In this document: in pieces, positions 27,609-35,617 of the stretch
How positions within the stretch are numbered: the first letter of the stretch is position 1
Layout of the letters: each line of letters starts with the position of its first letter
DNA from: Mycobacterium sp. MS1601
GTDB taxonomy: Bacteria; Actinomycetota; Actinomycetes; Mycobacteriales; Mycobacteriaceae
NCBI RefSeq assembly: GCF_001984215.1
Contig: NZ_CP019420.1
Coordinates: 5,456,001-5,520,000 of the forward strand
Direction of reading: 5' to 3'
Length of the DNA: 64,000 bases
Notes under the pieces: generated by a model
Seen by the model: only the letters and a program-made list of their open reading frames with translations
The model's database searches: none
What the model was told of the DNA's origin: nothing
Position numbers and translations under genes: made by a program

Positions 27609-28405
27609 GCTCGGCACCGCCCTCGCAGCGACCGCGACTGCTGCTGACCGAACTGAACACCGCCACCCGCGTCGGCCTGATCTACATGGCGTCCAGCACC
27701 CTCATGGAAGCCGAGATGTATGCGATGGCCACCCCGGCGGCCACCATCCACACCAGCCGCGTCACGCTGCCCAGCGTCACCGTCGCCGGTATCGACGCCA
27801 TGATGCGTTCGCCCGAACTGCGCACCGCGGTCGAGCTGGTGGCGCAGGCGCCGCTGGATGTCCTGGTGTTCGGTGGCACCAGCGCGTCCTTCCTGCACGG
27901 CAGTGCCTGGGACACGATGCTGGTCGAGCAGTTCGAGCAGTGGGCCGGCATGCCGGGGAGGTGCACCACCACGTCCACCGCCAGCATCGCCGCACTGGAC
28001 GCGGTGGGGGCCGGGCCGATCAGCCTGGTCACCCCCTACCGCCAGGAGGTGATCGACCGGGCGGCCCGCTTCTTCGGCGAGAACGGGCACCCGGTGGTCT
28101 CCAGCAGTGGTCTGGACATCACCAGCGATGTCGAACTGGCCGCTGTGCCGTTGGAGAGGGTCTACGACCTGGCCGTGGCCACCGACACCGACGAGGCGAC
28201 CGCGGTGTTCATCAGCTGCACCAACTTCGCCAGTGTGGGCGCCATCGCCGCGCTGGAGCAGGAGCTCGGCAAGCCGGTCATCAGCGCCGTCTCGGCGTCG
28301 TTCTGGTACGCGCTGGAGATCACCGACACCGACGCCGCCCGCGCCGGTTTCGGCACGCTGCTCGACTCCCGCGTGGGCGCCACGGCGGCGGAGGTGACGG
28401 CGTGA
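27605..28405 (+). CDS. Asp/Glu racemase superfamily enzyme, arylmalonate decarboxylase / maleate isomerase-like
   Basis: The 266-residue protein belongs to the two-cysteine Asp/Glu/hydantoin racemase superfamily but keeps only the second cysteine (Cys205 in FISCTNFASVGAI). At the first position it has GGTSASF (Gly90-Gly91-Thr92), like arylmalonate decarboxylase, rather than the Cys of maleate isomerases. It therefore may decarboxylate or otherwise deprotonate an alpha-carboxylate. GTG 27605 overlaps the dctP stop, and the gene is inserted between the TRAP binding protein and membrane subunits, so it most likely acts on the imported acid. Confidence 0.8.
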   Translation: MSSAPPSQRPRLLLTELNTATRVGLIYMASSTLMEAEMYAMATPAATIHTSRVTLPSVTVAGIDAMMRSPELRTAVELVAQAPLDVLVFGGTSASFLHGSAWDTMLVEQFEQWAGMPGRCTTTSTASIAALDAVGAGPISLVTPYRQEVIDRAARFFGENGHPVVSSSGLDITSDVELAAVPLERVYDLAVATDTDEATAVFISCTNFASVGAIAALEQELGKPVISAVSASFWYALEITDTDAARAGFGTLLDSRVGATAAEVTA

Positions 28406-28977
28406 GCGCGCACAGCGAAGCCCATCCCATCGCCGAACCTGCCGAGGTGGCCGCGCAGTTGGACTCCACCGCCGGGGTGGACCCGATGCCGGACACCAAG
28501 ACCGTCATCGACCGGGTGCTGGAAGCGCTGGCCGCGGCCAACCTGGCGGCCATCACCGCCATCTTGTTCCTCAACGCAGTGCTGCGTTTCCTGTTCAACT
28601 CCCCGCTGGGGTGGACCGAGGAACTGGTCACCGGCCTGATGCTGTGGCTCACCATGCTCGGCTTCACCCTCGGGGTGCGACGCCGGGAGTCGATCGCGGT
28701 GCGGGCTCTGGTGGGCCGCTTGCCAATTCGTGCGCAGGTATGGTTGCGCCTGGCCACCGATCTGCTCTCGGCACTGGTGCTGCTGCACCTGGCCTGGTTC
28801 GCCTACCTCTACGTCGTCACCTTCGGTGACGATCCCAGCCCGTATCTGCAACTGCCGCGCGGCTTCTTCACCGCGGCCCTGCCCGTGGGTGCGGCGGCCG
28901 CGGCGCTGATCCTGCTGCTTCAGCTGCCCGGCACCAGGGCCGCGGTGTTGCGGCAGCTCGAGGAGGAGAAGTCATGA
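28402..28977 (+). CDS. dctQ: TRAP transporter small membrane subunit DctQ
   Basis: The 191-residue protein has a soluble head of about 40 residues and four membrane helices typical of DctQ (NLAAITAILFLNAVLRF, GWTEELVTGLMLWLTMLGFTLGVRRRESIAVRAL, LLSALVLLHLAWFAYLYVV, FFTAALPVGAAAAALILLL). The GWTEEL and RR(E)SIAV motifs match the family. GTG 28402 overlaps the previous stop by four bases; the longer open frame upstream is a shadow of the isomerase-like gene. It couples DctP to the DctM channel. Confidence 0.88.
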   Translation: MSAHSEAHPIAEPAEVAAQLDSTAGVDPMPDTKTVIDRVLEALAAANLAAITAILFLNAVLRFLFNSPLGWTEELVTGLMLWLTMLGFTLGVRRRESIAVRALVGRLPIRAQVWLRLATDLLSALVLLHLAWFAYLYVVTFGDDPSPYLQLPRGFFTAALPVGAAAAALILLLQLPGTRAAVLRQLEEEKS

Positions 28978-30254
28978 CGCTGGCGCTGGCCCTGAGCGTC
29001 ATCATCGGCCTGCTGCTGCTCGGCACGCCGCTGATCATCGCGATGGCGGCCGGGGTGGCCACCTACGCCACCCTGGGCGGGTCCTGGATGCTGCAGTACC
29101 CGCAGCAGGTCACCGACGGGATGAGCAGCTTCATCCTGCTGGCCATGCCGTTGTTCATCCTGGCCGGGGTGGTGATGAACGCCGGTGGCATCGCCGAGCG
29201 GGTATTCGCATTCGCCCGTTCGCTGTTCGGCTCGCTGCCCGGGGGCCTGGCGCAGGTGGACGTGTCCACCAGCCTGTTCTTCGGCGGCATGGTGGGCACC
29301 TCCGTCGCCGATCTGGCCGGCACCGGCTCCACCCTGATCCCGCAGATGAAAAAGCACGGCTACCCGGCCCCGTACGCGGCGGCGGTCACCGCGTCCTCTT
29401 CGGGCATCGGCCCGCTGATCCCGCCGTCGTCGCCCATGATCCTCTACGCCGCGGCCACCGGCACCTCCCTGGGAGCGCTGTTCCTGGCCGGCATCATCCC
29501 CGGCTTGATCCTGACCGTGGTGCTCATGGTGGTGGTCGGTGTGCAGGCCAAGCGCAACGGCTGGGGCGAGAAGATCCCGTTCGAGTGGGCCGGCGTGTGG
29601 CGCACCATGCGCGGTGCGGTGCTGGCCTTCGGCGTGCCGGTAATCGTGTTGCTGGGCTTGACGCTGGGTGTCTTCACCCCCACCGAGTCCGGGGCGTTCG
29701 CCGTGGTCTACGCCATCGTGCTGTCGATGGTGGTGTTCCGGTCGATGGGGGTGCGCCGGTTGTACCGCTGCCTGGTCGAGGCGGCGGTGCTGACGGGAGA
29801 GGTGATGCTGATCGTCGGGGTGTCGGTGGCACTCGGCGCCATCCTGGCCATGGCGGGACTGCCGCAGGCGCTCACCGACTTCGCCACCGCCATCGTCCCC
29901 GGCGATGTCCAGCTGGGTTACGTCGCGGTACTGACGGTGACCGCGATCGTGGCCGGCATGCTGTTCGACCCCCTGATCCCGGTCATCATGCCGGTGATGC
30001 TGCCCACCATGCTCGAGGTCGGTATCGACCCCGTGTACTTCGGTGTCATCATCGTGCTCACCGTGATCATCGGTCAGGTGACCCCGCCGGTGGCGATGTC
30101 GCTGGCCGTCGCCGCCAAGATCGCGAAGGTGGACGCCTGGGGCGTGCTGCGGGCCAACACCCCGTTCCTGCTGGCCACCATCGCGGTACTGGTGCTCGTC
30201 ATCCTGGTGCCTTCGCTGGCCACCTGGCTGCCGTCCGTGCTGGGCGGTCCGTGA
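28974..30254 (+). CDS. dctM: TRAP transporter large permease subunit DctM
   Basis: The 426-residue protein has about 12 hydrophobic helices and the DctM family features: LFGSLPGGLAQVDVSTSLFFGGMVGTSVADLAGTGSTLIPQM, ASSSGIGPLIPPSSPMILYA and VITVIIGQVTPPVAMSLAVAA. It forms the Na+-driven permease. ATG 28974 overlaps the dctQ stop as ATGA, and its own stop overlaps the LysR start. Length and topology are standard. Confidence 0.92.
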   Translation: MTLALALSVIIGLLLLGTPLIIAMAAGVATYATLGGSWMLQYPQQVTDGMSSFILLAMPLFILAGVVMNAGGIAERVFAFARSLFGSLPGGLAQVDVSTSLFFGGMVGTSVADLAGTGSTLIPQMKKHGYPAPYAAAVTASSSGIGPLIPPSSPMILYAAATGTSLGALFLAGIIPGLILTVVLMVVVGVQAKRNGWGEKIPFEWAGVWRTMRGAVLAFGVPVIVLLGLTLGVFTPTESGAFAVVYAIVLSMVVFRSMGVRRLYRCLVEAAVLTGEVMLIVGVSVALGAILAMAGLPQALTDFATAIVPGDVQLGYVAVLTVTAIVAGMLFDPLIPVIMPVMLPTMLEVGIDPVYFGVIIVLTVIIGQVTPPVAMSLAVAAKIAKVDAWGVLRANTPFLLATIAVLVLVILVPSLATWLPSVLGGP

Positions 30255-31186
30255 CCGGGGTGGACCAGCTGCGGGGGATCTCGCTGACGCAGCTGAGATA
30301 TTTCATCCGGGTGGCCGAGCGCGAGAGCATGACGCGCGCGGCCGAGGACCTGTTCGTCGCGCAGTCGGCGGTGTCCTCGGCCGTGGCCCACCTGGAGAAG
30401 GAACTCGGCGTCCAGCTGTTCATCCGCAGACACGCCAAAGGGCTGACCCTCACCGCATCGGGGCGTGAGCTGCTGGTCCGCTCACGCCAGATCCTCACCG
30501 CCCTGGCCGAATCACTGGAGTCGATAGCCGGTGAAGCACAGGCATTCTGGGGGCCGTTGCACGTGGTCTGCTTCAGTCCGCTGGCGCCGTTCTATCTGCC
30601 CTCCATCATCGCCGGGCTCAAGCGCGAGCACCCCGGACTCGAGGTGCACGTCACCGAGGCGGTGGCCGGGGAGGTGAGCGAGTACCTGGAGTCGGGCCGC
30701 GCGGAGGTGGCGCTGACCTACGACCTGGCCCTCGGCGACAGCGTGCACCGCGACGTGCTGGCCGAGATCGCGCCCTACGCCGCGCTGCCCTCCTCGCACC
30801 GGCTGGCCGGCGCGACCAGCGTGGCGTTGGCCGACCTGGTGGACGAGCCGATGATCTTGGTGGATCTGCCCTACAGCCGCGACTACTTCCTTGGCGTCTT
30901 CACCGATCGGGGAATGTCGCCCAACGTGCAGTACCGCTCCAGCAGTTATGAGACGGTGCGCGCCATGGTCGCCCAGGACCACGGGTTCAGCCTGCTGCAC
31001 CAGCGACCGGCCACCGACAGCACCTACGCCGGCGGTCGGGTGGTGGCCGTGCCGCTGGCCGACGACGTGGCACCGCTACGGGTGGTGACCGCCAGCCTGT
31101 CGTCCATGCGGATGAGCCGACGGGCACAGGCCTTCGTCGAACGGTGCCGGGCGGTGGTCGCCCCGGCCGACGGTGTGCCCGGATAG
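30251..31186 (+). CDS. LysR-family transcriptional regulator
   Basis: The 311-residue protein has an N-terminal LysR HTH (LTQLRYFIRVAERESMTRAAEDLFVAQSAVSSAVAHLEKELGVQLFIR) and a periplasmic-binding-like effector domain (HVVCFSPLAPFYLPSIIAGLKREHP and onward). GTG 30251 overlaps the dctM stop, so it is the last gene of the TRAP operon rather than divergent as most LysR genes are. The three ATC-N9-GAT type sites at 26448, 31228 and 33093 are its probable targets, making the island a self-contained regulon with an inducing ligand likely to be the imported acid or a product. Confidence 0.9.
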   Translation: MTGVDQLRGISLTQLRYFIRVAERESMTRAAEDLFVAQSAVSSAVAHLEKELGVQLFIRRHAKGLTLTASGRELLVRSRQILTALAESLESIAGEAQAFWGPLHVVCFSPLAPFYLPSIIAGLKREHPGLEVHVTEAVAGEVSEYLESGRAEVALTYDLALGDSVHRDVLAEIAPYAALPSSHRLAGATSVALADLVDEPMILVDLPYSRDYFLGVFTDRGMSPNVQYRSSSYETVRAMVAQDHGFSLLHQRPATDSTYAGGRVVAVPLADDVAPLRVVTASLSSMRMSRRAQAFVERCRAVVAPADGVPG

Positions 31187-31227
31187 CCGGACCGCCGCAA
31201 AGATGCGATCGCTTCCTGCGATGCCTT

Positions 31228-31269
31228 GCATCTGTTGAACACATGCAGCACAACACATCTCACTGTTTG
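31228..31269 (+). promoter_or_regulatory. LysR-type promoter/operator module copy 2
   Basis: GCATCTGT-TGA-ACACATGC (31228-31246) repeats the site at 26448 with one mismatch in the dyad. A TTGAAC -35-like element (31235-31240) and the ending CACTGTTTG line up base for base with copy 1 over 42 bases. It stands 34 bases before the alpha/beta hydrolase start. Confidence 0.65.
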
Positions 31270-31302
31270 CCGATATGCGCCGCGGTGTCTTGAATCGAAT
31301 GC

Positions 31303-32109
31303 GTGAGCACACCCGACCCCACCCCGGCCTATCTGCCAACGCCGGTGGGCCGCATGCACGTTGTCGTCGCGGACCCGGGCGCCGGACCCTGGCTGGTGCT
31401 CCTGCACCAGACCCCGCGCAGCTGGGACGAATTCGCCGATGTCCTACCGCATCTGGACGACTACCGGGTGGTGATCCCGGATCTGCCCGGGTACGGCAAC
31501 TCGCCGGCATTGCCCGAGAACACCATCGAAGCCGCCGCGGGTGCCGTGGCCGCCGTCATGGACCAGCTGGGAGCCGGCCGGGCGCACGTGGTGGGGCACC
31601 ACTTCGGCGGGCTGGTGGCCTACCACCTGGCGGCATCGGCGCCGCGGCGGGTGCAGTCGCTGGTGCTGTCGTCCACACCCTTCATCGACGCCGCAGAGCG
31701 GGAGCGACGCCGCGACGCACCGCCTTTCAACGCCGTGACGGCGCGCTCGGACGGCGGACACCTGGCCCAACTCTGGCAGCGCCGCTGCGACTACCTGGCC
31801 CAGCTGGATCCGGCGGTGCTCGGCCGCTACGTCCGCGACGTGCTTGCACACCCGGATCCCGATCGTGGTCACGCCGCGGTGGCCGCCTACCACTCCGAAG
31901 CCGGTGTCGGACGTTACGCGGGCCCGGTGCTGTGCCTGGCCTCCGCGCGCGACCCGCGGGCTTTCGGCCGCAGGCATGCCATCCTGGCCGCGTTCCCGGG
32001 TGCCCGCGAACACGTGCTCGACGCCGGTGACATCTCCAGCCCGGAGACCTGTCCGGTCGAATTCGCCCAAGCCATACTGGATTTCCACGCCGAACTGGCG
32101 CTGCGGTGA
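31303..32109 (+). CDS. alpha/beta hydrolase with His at the nucleophile position
   Basis: The 268-residue protein has the alpha/beta hydrolase layout: oxyanion stretch VLLHQTPRSWDEF, IPDLPGYGNS, elbow VVGHHFGGLVAYHLAA, and a C-terminal cap and core. At the elbow the usual Ser is replaced by His100 (G-H-H-F-G). Some actinobacterial hydrolases share a GHHxG elbow; whether they are hydrolases, C-C cleaving enzymes or inactive is not known. The catalytic His near the C-terminus is also not evident. GTG 31303 start; its stop overlaps the MDR gene. Confidence 0.75.
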   Translation: MSTPDPTPAYLPTPVGRMHVVVADPGAGPWLVLLHQTPRSWDEFADVLPHLDDYRVVIPDLPGYGNSPALPENTIEAAAGAVAAVMDQLGAGRAHVVGHHFGGLVAYHLAASAPRRVQSLVLSSTPFIDAAERERRRDAPPFNAVTARSDGGHLAQLWQRRCDYLAQLDPAVLGRYVRDVLAHPDPDRGHAAVAAYHSEAGVGRYAGPVLCLASARDPRAFGRRHAILAAFPGAREHVLDAGDISSPETCPVEFAQAILDFHAELALR

Positions 32110-33233
32110 ACGCGGCCCAGATGCGTGCGGCCGTGCTGCGCGAGCGTGGCACCGGCCCGGAGCTGGCTCTGGAGCAGATCCCGGTGCCGGTACCGGGACC
32201 GGGGGAAGTGCTCGTCGAGGTGGCTGCCTTCAGTCTCAACAACGCCGAGATACTGCAGACCCGCGGAGCCATGCCGGCCCCGCCGGGCGGTGTGCCCGGC
32301 CTGGAGTGCGCGGGCACCGTGGTGCAGGTGGGCACCGAGGTGACTCGCTGGCACCACGGTGACCGGGTGGCGGCGCTGACCAGGGCGGGCTCGTACGCCG
32401 AGTACGTCGTGGTGCCCGCGGGCGCCTGCATCGCGGTACCCGACGACCTCGACCCGGTGGTGGCTGCCGCCATTCCGGAGGCTGCGGCCACCGCCTGGTG
32501 GAACCTGGTGCACCGCGGTCGCGCAGCGCCGGGGGACCGGGTGCTGGTGCACGGTGCGGCCGGCGGGGTCGGCACCATCGCCGTGCAACTGGCTGCCGCT
32601 CTGGGTGCCCAGGTGGTGGGCACCGCCCGCGGCCCGGTGAAGGCGGCGCTGTGCGCGGAGCTGGGGTGTGCCCATGTGCTCGACCACACCGGTGCGGACC
32701 TGTTCGCCGAACTGCGTGAGCTGGTGCCCGACGGGGTCGACATCGTGCTCGACAACCAGGGTGCGTCCACCCTCGAGGACAACCTCGCCGTGCTGGCACC
32801 GGGTGGACGCCTGGTGGTGATCGGGGTGGCCGGCGGTACGTCGGCGGTGCTGGACCTCGGGGTGCTGATGGCACGCGGCGTGGAGATCTCCTCGTCGAGC
32901 CTGGGGCGCCTGGATGACGAGATGAGGGCGGCGCTGTGCCGCGAAGTCGAAGACAACGTGCTACCCCACATCATCACCGGACGGATCCGGCCGGTGCTCG
33001 ACCAGTGCCATCCCTTCACCGAACTACCCACCGCCATCGCCAGATTCGGCGCCGCCGAGCGCGTGGGCAAGGTGGTTGTCACGGTGGGTCCGGTATCTGC
33101 AGATCCGATGCAGCACAACGGAACTATCTCTTTGCATGATGACGAGGGCGGATCCAGGATGAATCTCAGATCCTGCGACCAACGAACACCGAACCCGAGG
33201 CAGCCCAATGAATCCCACCCTGACGCCGGTTGA
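32106..33233 (+). CDS. zinc-independent quinone oxidoreductase-like MDR protein
   Basis: The 375-residue protein is a medium-chain dehydrogenase/reductase of the quinone oxidoreductase type: N-terminal GroES-like fold (VPVPGPGEVLVEVAAFSLNNAEIL), then NADPH-binding Rossmann VLVHGAAGGVGTIAVQLAAALGA. The zinc-ligand cysteines of alcohol dehydrogenases are missing. The family core ends near residue 330 (GKVVVTVG); the remaining about 45 residues are unlike the family, overlap the operator copy at 33093 and reach 26 bases into the flavin reductase gene, so the true end may be earlier (one added G near 33086 would give a stop at 33137). Confidence 0.78.
   Translation: MNAAQMRAAVLRERGTGPELALEQIPVPVPGPGEVLVEVAAFSLNNAEILQTRGAMPAPPGGVPGLECAGTVVQVGTEVTRWHHGDRVAALTRAGSYAEYVVVPAGACIAVPDDLDPVVAAAIPEAAATAWWNLVHRGRAAPGDRVLVHGAAGGVGTIAVQLAAALGAQVVGTARGPVKAALCAELGCAHVLDHTGADLFAELRELVPDGVDIVLDNQGASTLEDNLAVLAPGGRLVVIGVAGGTSAVLDLGVLMARGVEISSSSLGRLDDEMRAALCREVEDNVLPHIITGRIRPVLDQCHPFTELPTAIARFGAAERVGKVVVTVGPVSADPMQHNGTISLHDDEGGSRMNLRSCDQRTPNPRQPNESHPDAG
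33093..33134 (+). promoter_or_regulatory. LysR-type promoter/operator module copy 3
   Basis: ATCTGCAGATCCGAT (33095-33109) keeps the ATC-N9-GAT core, and GATGCAGCACAAC downstream is shared with copy 2 over 12 bases (ATGCAGCACAAC). The 42-base alignment ends in CTTTG as the other copies end in GTTTG. It lies inside the apparent 3' end of the MDR gene, 74 bases before the flavin reductase start, and would give the downstream genes their own promoter. Confidence 0.55.
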
Positions 33234-33747
33234 CATGCGCGAGTTCGTCCGCGCCATCAGCTGCGCCGCCACCCCGGTCACCATCGTCACCACCCAGGTC
33301 GGCGACACCCCGTGGGGGCAGACGGTCTCCGCGGTCAGCCGGGTCTCCGACGAGCCCGCCATGCTGGGGGTCTGTATCAACCGCCGCAGCCCCCTCAACG
33401 CCGCCATCACCACAGCCGGGAGCTTCAACGTCTCGCTGCTGGGACCTGAACACGGTAGTGCTGCAGACAGTTTCGCCGGACGCCAACACCTCGGCCGGCC
33501 GGCCTTCACCTTCCTTGACCACGAGTGGCGCGCGGGTACCAACGGTCTGCCGATCTTCGGCGCCGGCGTCGCCGCCTTCGAATGTGACGTGCACACCGTC
33601 GTCGACGCCGGTTCCCATCAGCTCTACCTCGGCGCCGTGCGGCACGTCGCACACACCGACGCCGAACCCCTGCTGCACCTGCGCGGCAACTACCGCACCC
33701 TGGCCGCCCACGCGGCCGACACCAGATCGAAAGGACGCCCCGCATGA
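33208..33747 (+). CDS. flavin reductase (HpaC-like) component
   Basis: The 179-residue protein has the flavin reductase-like domain (VRAISCAATPVTIVTTQVGDTPWGQTVSAVSRVSDEPAMLGVCINRRSPL, GSFNVSLLGPEHG). It makes free FMNH2 or FADH2 from NAD(P)H for a separate oxygenase. ATG 33208; the stop overlaps the HpaB-type gene as ATGA, the standard two-component arrangement. It starts before the MDR gene ends. Confidence 0.88.
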   Translation: MNPTLTPVDMREFVRAISCAATPVTIVTTQVGDTPWGQTVSAVSRVSDEPAMLGVCINRRSPLNAAITTAGSFNVSLLGPEHGSAADSFAGRQHLGRPAFTFLDHEWRAGTNGLPIFGAGVAAFECDVHTVVDAGSHQLYLGAVRHVAHTDAEPLLHLRGNYRTLAAHAADTRSKGRPA

Positions 33748-35204
33748 TCCGCACCGGAGAGCAGTACAAGGAGGCCATCAACACCGGCCGCGAGATCTAC
33801 ATCGACGGCGAGCAGGTCCACGATGTCACCAAGCACCCGATGTTCGCCCCGATCGTCGACATCCGGGCCCGGATCTACGACCTCGCGCACGAGGCGGCCA
33901 CCCAGGACGTCATGACCTACGTCGACGACACCGGTGAGCGCAACGCGGTGGCCAACAAACTGCCGCTGACCCAACAGGACTGGCACGACAAGCGCGCAGC
34001 GGTGGACGTCGTGCTCGACGAGGTGCGCGGCGTGGTCACCCGGGTGGGCGACGAGACGGTGGGCGAGATGTGGGCGCTCTACGACGGCCAGGACGTGCTC
34101 AACGAGGTGGACCCCCGGTTCGCCGAGAACATCCGCCGCCATGTGCACAAGGCCGCCACCGGCGACCCGTTCCACATCTCCGCCAACACCGACCCCAAAG
34201 GTGACCGGTCCAAGCGTCCCCAGGACCAGGACCCCGACATGCTGCTGCACGTGGTCAAGGAGACCGACGACGGCATCATCGTGCGCGGCGCCAAGTACGA
34301 AACCGCCGCCCCCTACGCCACCCAGGCCTACACCAAACCCACCATCGCCAACTGGGGTGACGCCAAGCTCTCCGACTACGCCGTCGGATTCATCGCCGAC
34401 CTCAACGCCCCCAACCTGAAGTTCATCTGCCGCACCGGTTTTGCCGGCCGGCGCGACGCGGCGGACTATCCGCTGTCCAACCGCGTCGACGAGGTCGAGT
34501 CGCTGGTGATTTTCGACAACGTGCTGATCCCGTGGGACGACATCCTGTTCTACCGCCACACCCGCGCGGCCACTTTTGTGCGCAGCTGCCTGCACCGCTA
34601 CAGCGCACTGCCGTATGTGCACCGCTCGATCCGGTTCGCCGACCTGATGATCGGCGCCGCACTGTTCAACGTCCGACAGACCGGGCTGGACCAGAACCCG
34701 GCTGTGCAGGAGAAGCTGGCGGCGCTGGCCTGCTACCGGGAGGGCATCGAGGCGCACCTGACCGCGGCGATCGCCACCGCCGAAACCAGCCCGGGCGGGC
34801 TGCTGATGCCCAACCAGTCACTGCTGTACGCCGGGCGGGTGTGGGCCCAGACCCAGCTGCCCCAGATGATGCACACCGCCCGCGAACTGTGCGGCGGGCA
34901 GATCTGCATCACCCCGGACTCCGCCACCTTCGGCATCCCCGGCGCGGCGCCGTGGCTGGAGAAGTTCTACTCCATCAACGACGACTGGCAGGCCGACGAC
35001 CGGCGCAAACTGCTGGCCTTCGCCCGCGACCTGCTCAACAGCGACTACGCCGGACACCGGCTGACGTTCCAGTTGTTCGCCCAGGCACCACCTTTCGCGC
35101 ACTACCAGGCGGTGTACCGCAACTTCGACTTCGACGGGCCGCTGGCGCTGGTGAAGTCCGCCGCAGAGCTCTCGGACCGGGTGAACGGGACCGAGCCCGC
35201 GTGA
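33744..35204 (+). CDS. flavin-dependent monooxygenase, HpaB/PvcC family
   Basis: The 486-residue protein belongs to the 4-hydroxyphenylacetate 3-monooxygenase oxygenase family: N-terminal RTGEQYKEAINTGREIYIDGEQVHDVTKHPMFAPIV, ADLNAPNLKFICRTGF, middle WDDILFYRH and ARELCGGQICITPDSATFG in the C-terminal helical domain. It uses reduced flavin from the coupled reductase and O2 to hydroxylate a ring, usually ortho to a hydroxyl. It is longer on the N-side than acyl-CoA dehydrogenase relatives and matches full family length. The neighbours RidA, DUF1028 and M20 suggest a nitrogen-containing substrate, but this is inference. Confidence 0.88.
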   Translation: MIRTGEQYKEAINTGREIYIDGEQVHDVTKHPMFAPIVDIRARIYDLAHEAATQDVMTYVDDTGERNAVANKLPLTQQDWHDKRAAVDVVLDEVRGVVTRVGDETVGEMWALYDGQDVLNEVDPRFAENIRRHVHKAATGDPFHISANTDPKGDRSKRPQDQDPDMLLHVVKETDDGIIVRGAKYETAAPYATQAYTKPTIANWGDAKLSDYAVGFIADLNAPNLKFICRTGFAGRRDAADYPLSNRVDEVESLVIFDNVLIPWDDILFYRHTRAATFVRSCLHRYSALPYVHRSIRFADLMIGAALFNVRQTGLDQNPAVQEKLAALACYREGIEAHLTAAIATAETSPGGLLMPNQSLLYAGRVWAQTQLPQMMHTARELCGGQICITPDSATFGIPGAAPWLEKFYSINDDWQADDRRKLLAFARDLLNSDYAGHRLTFQLFAQAPPFAHYQAVYRNFDFDGPLALVKSAAELSDRVNGTEPA

Positions 35205-35617
35205 GCCACCGCCGTATCCGTCCGTTCAACACCAGGGACACCTACCCCGAGCAGAACCTCGACAACGACCTGTGCCAGGCCGTCGTCGCCGGTGACACCA
35301 TCTACTTGCGGGGGCAGATCGGTCAGGACCTCGATACCTCCGCCAGCGTCGGGGTCGGGGACGTCACCGCCCAGGCCGAGCAGGCCATGGCCAACATCGC
35401 CACCCTGCTCGCCGAAGCCGGCTCCGGACTCGAGGACATCGTGAAAGTCACCGTGTACCTGGTGGATCCGCGTTACCGCGAGAGCGTCTACCGGGTGATG
35501 GGGCGATGGCTCAAAGGTGTGTACCCCGTTTCCACCGGCCTGGTGGTCAGCGCGTTGGCCCGCCCCGAATGGCTCGTCGAGATCGACGCGATCGCGGTGC
35601 GGCAGGTGGCCTCATGA
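35201..35617 (+). CDS. RidA/YjgF family protein
   Basis: The 138-residue protein is a RidA family member (Reactive intermediate/imine deaminase; YjgF/UK114): NDLCQAVVAGDTIYLRGQIGQD, ANIATLLAEAGSGLEDIVKVTVYLVD, VVSALARPEWLVEIDAIAV. The archetypal catalytic Arg of RidA is at the position of Ala-Arg-Pro here and appears kept (ARPEWLVEID). It would hydrolyse an enamine or imine intermediate, or hydrolyse a peracid-like product as RutC does. GTG 35201 overlaps the oxygenase stop by four bases, and its own stop overlaps the DUF1028 gene. Confidence 0.85.
   Translation: MSHRRIRPFNTRDTYPEQNLDNDLCQAVVAGDTIYLRGQIGQDLDTSASVGVGDVTAQAEQAMANIATLLAEAGSGLEDIVKVTVYLVDPRYRESVYRVMGRWLKGVYPVSTGLVVSALARPEWLVEIDAIAVRQVAS

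Noticed and set aside
33208..35204. 4-hydroxyphenylacetate degradation (HpaBC) operon
   Set aside because: The rest of the homoprotocatechuate pathway (ring-cleavage dioxygenase, HpaD-I genes) is missing from the window, and RidA/M20/DUF1028 do not belong to it.
31303..35617. A Rut pyrimidine degradation operon
   Set aside because: RutC-, RutD- and RutF-like members are there, but there is no luciferase-like RutA, no isochorismatase-like RutB and no RutG; only the logic is similar.
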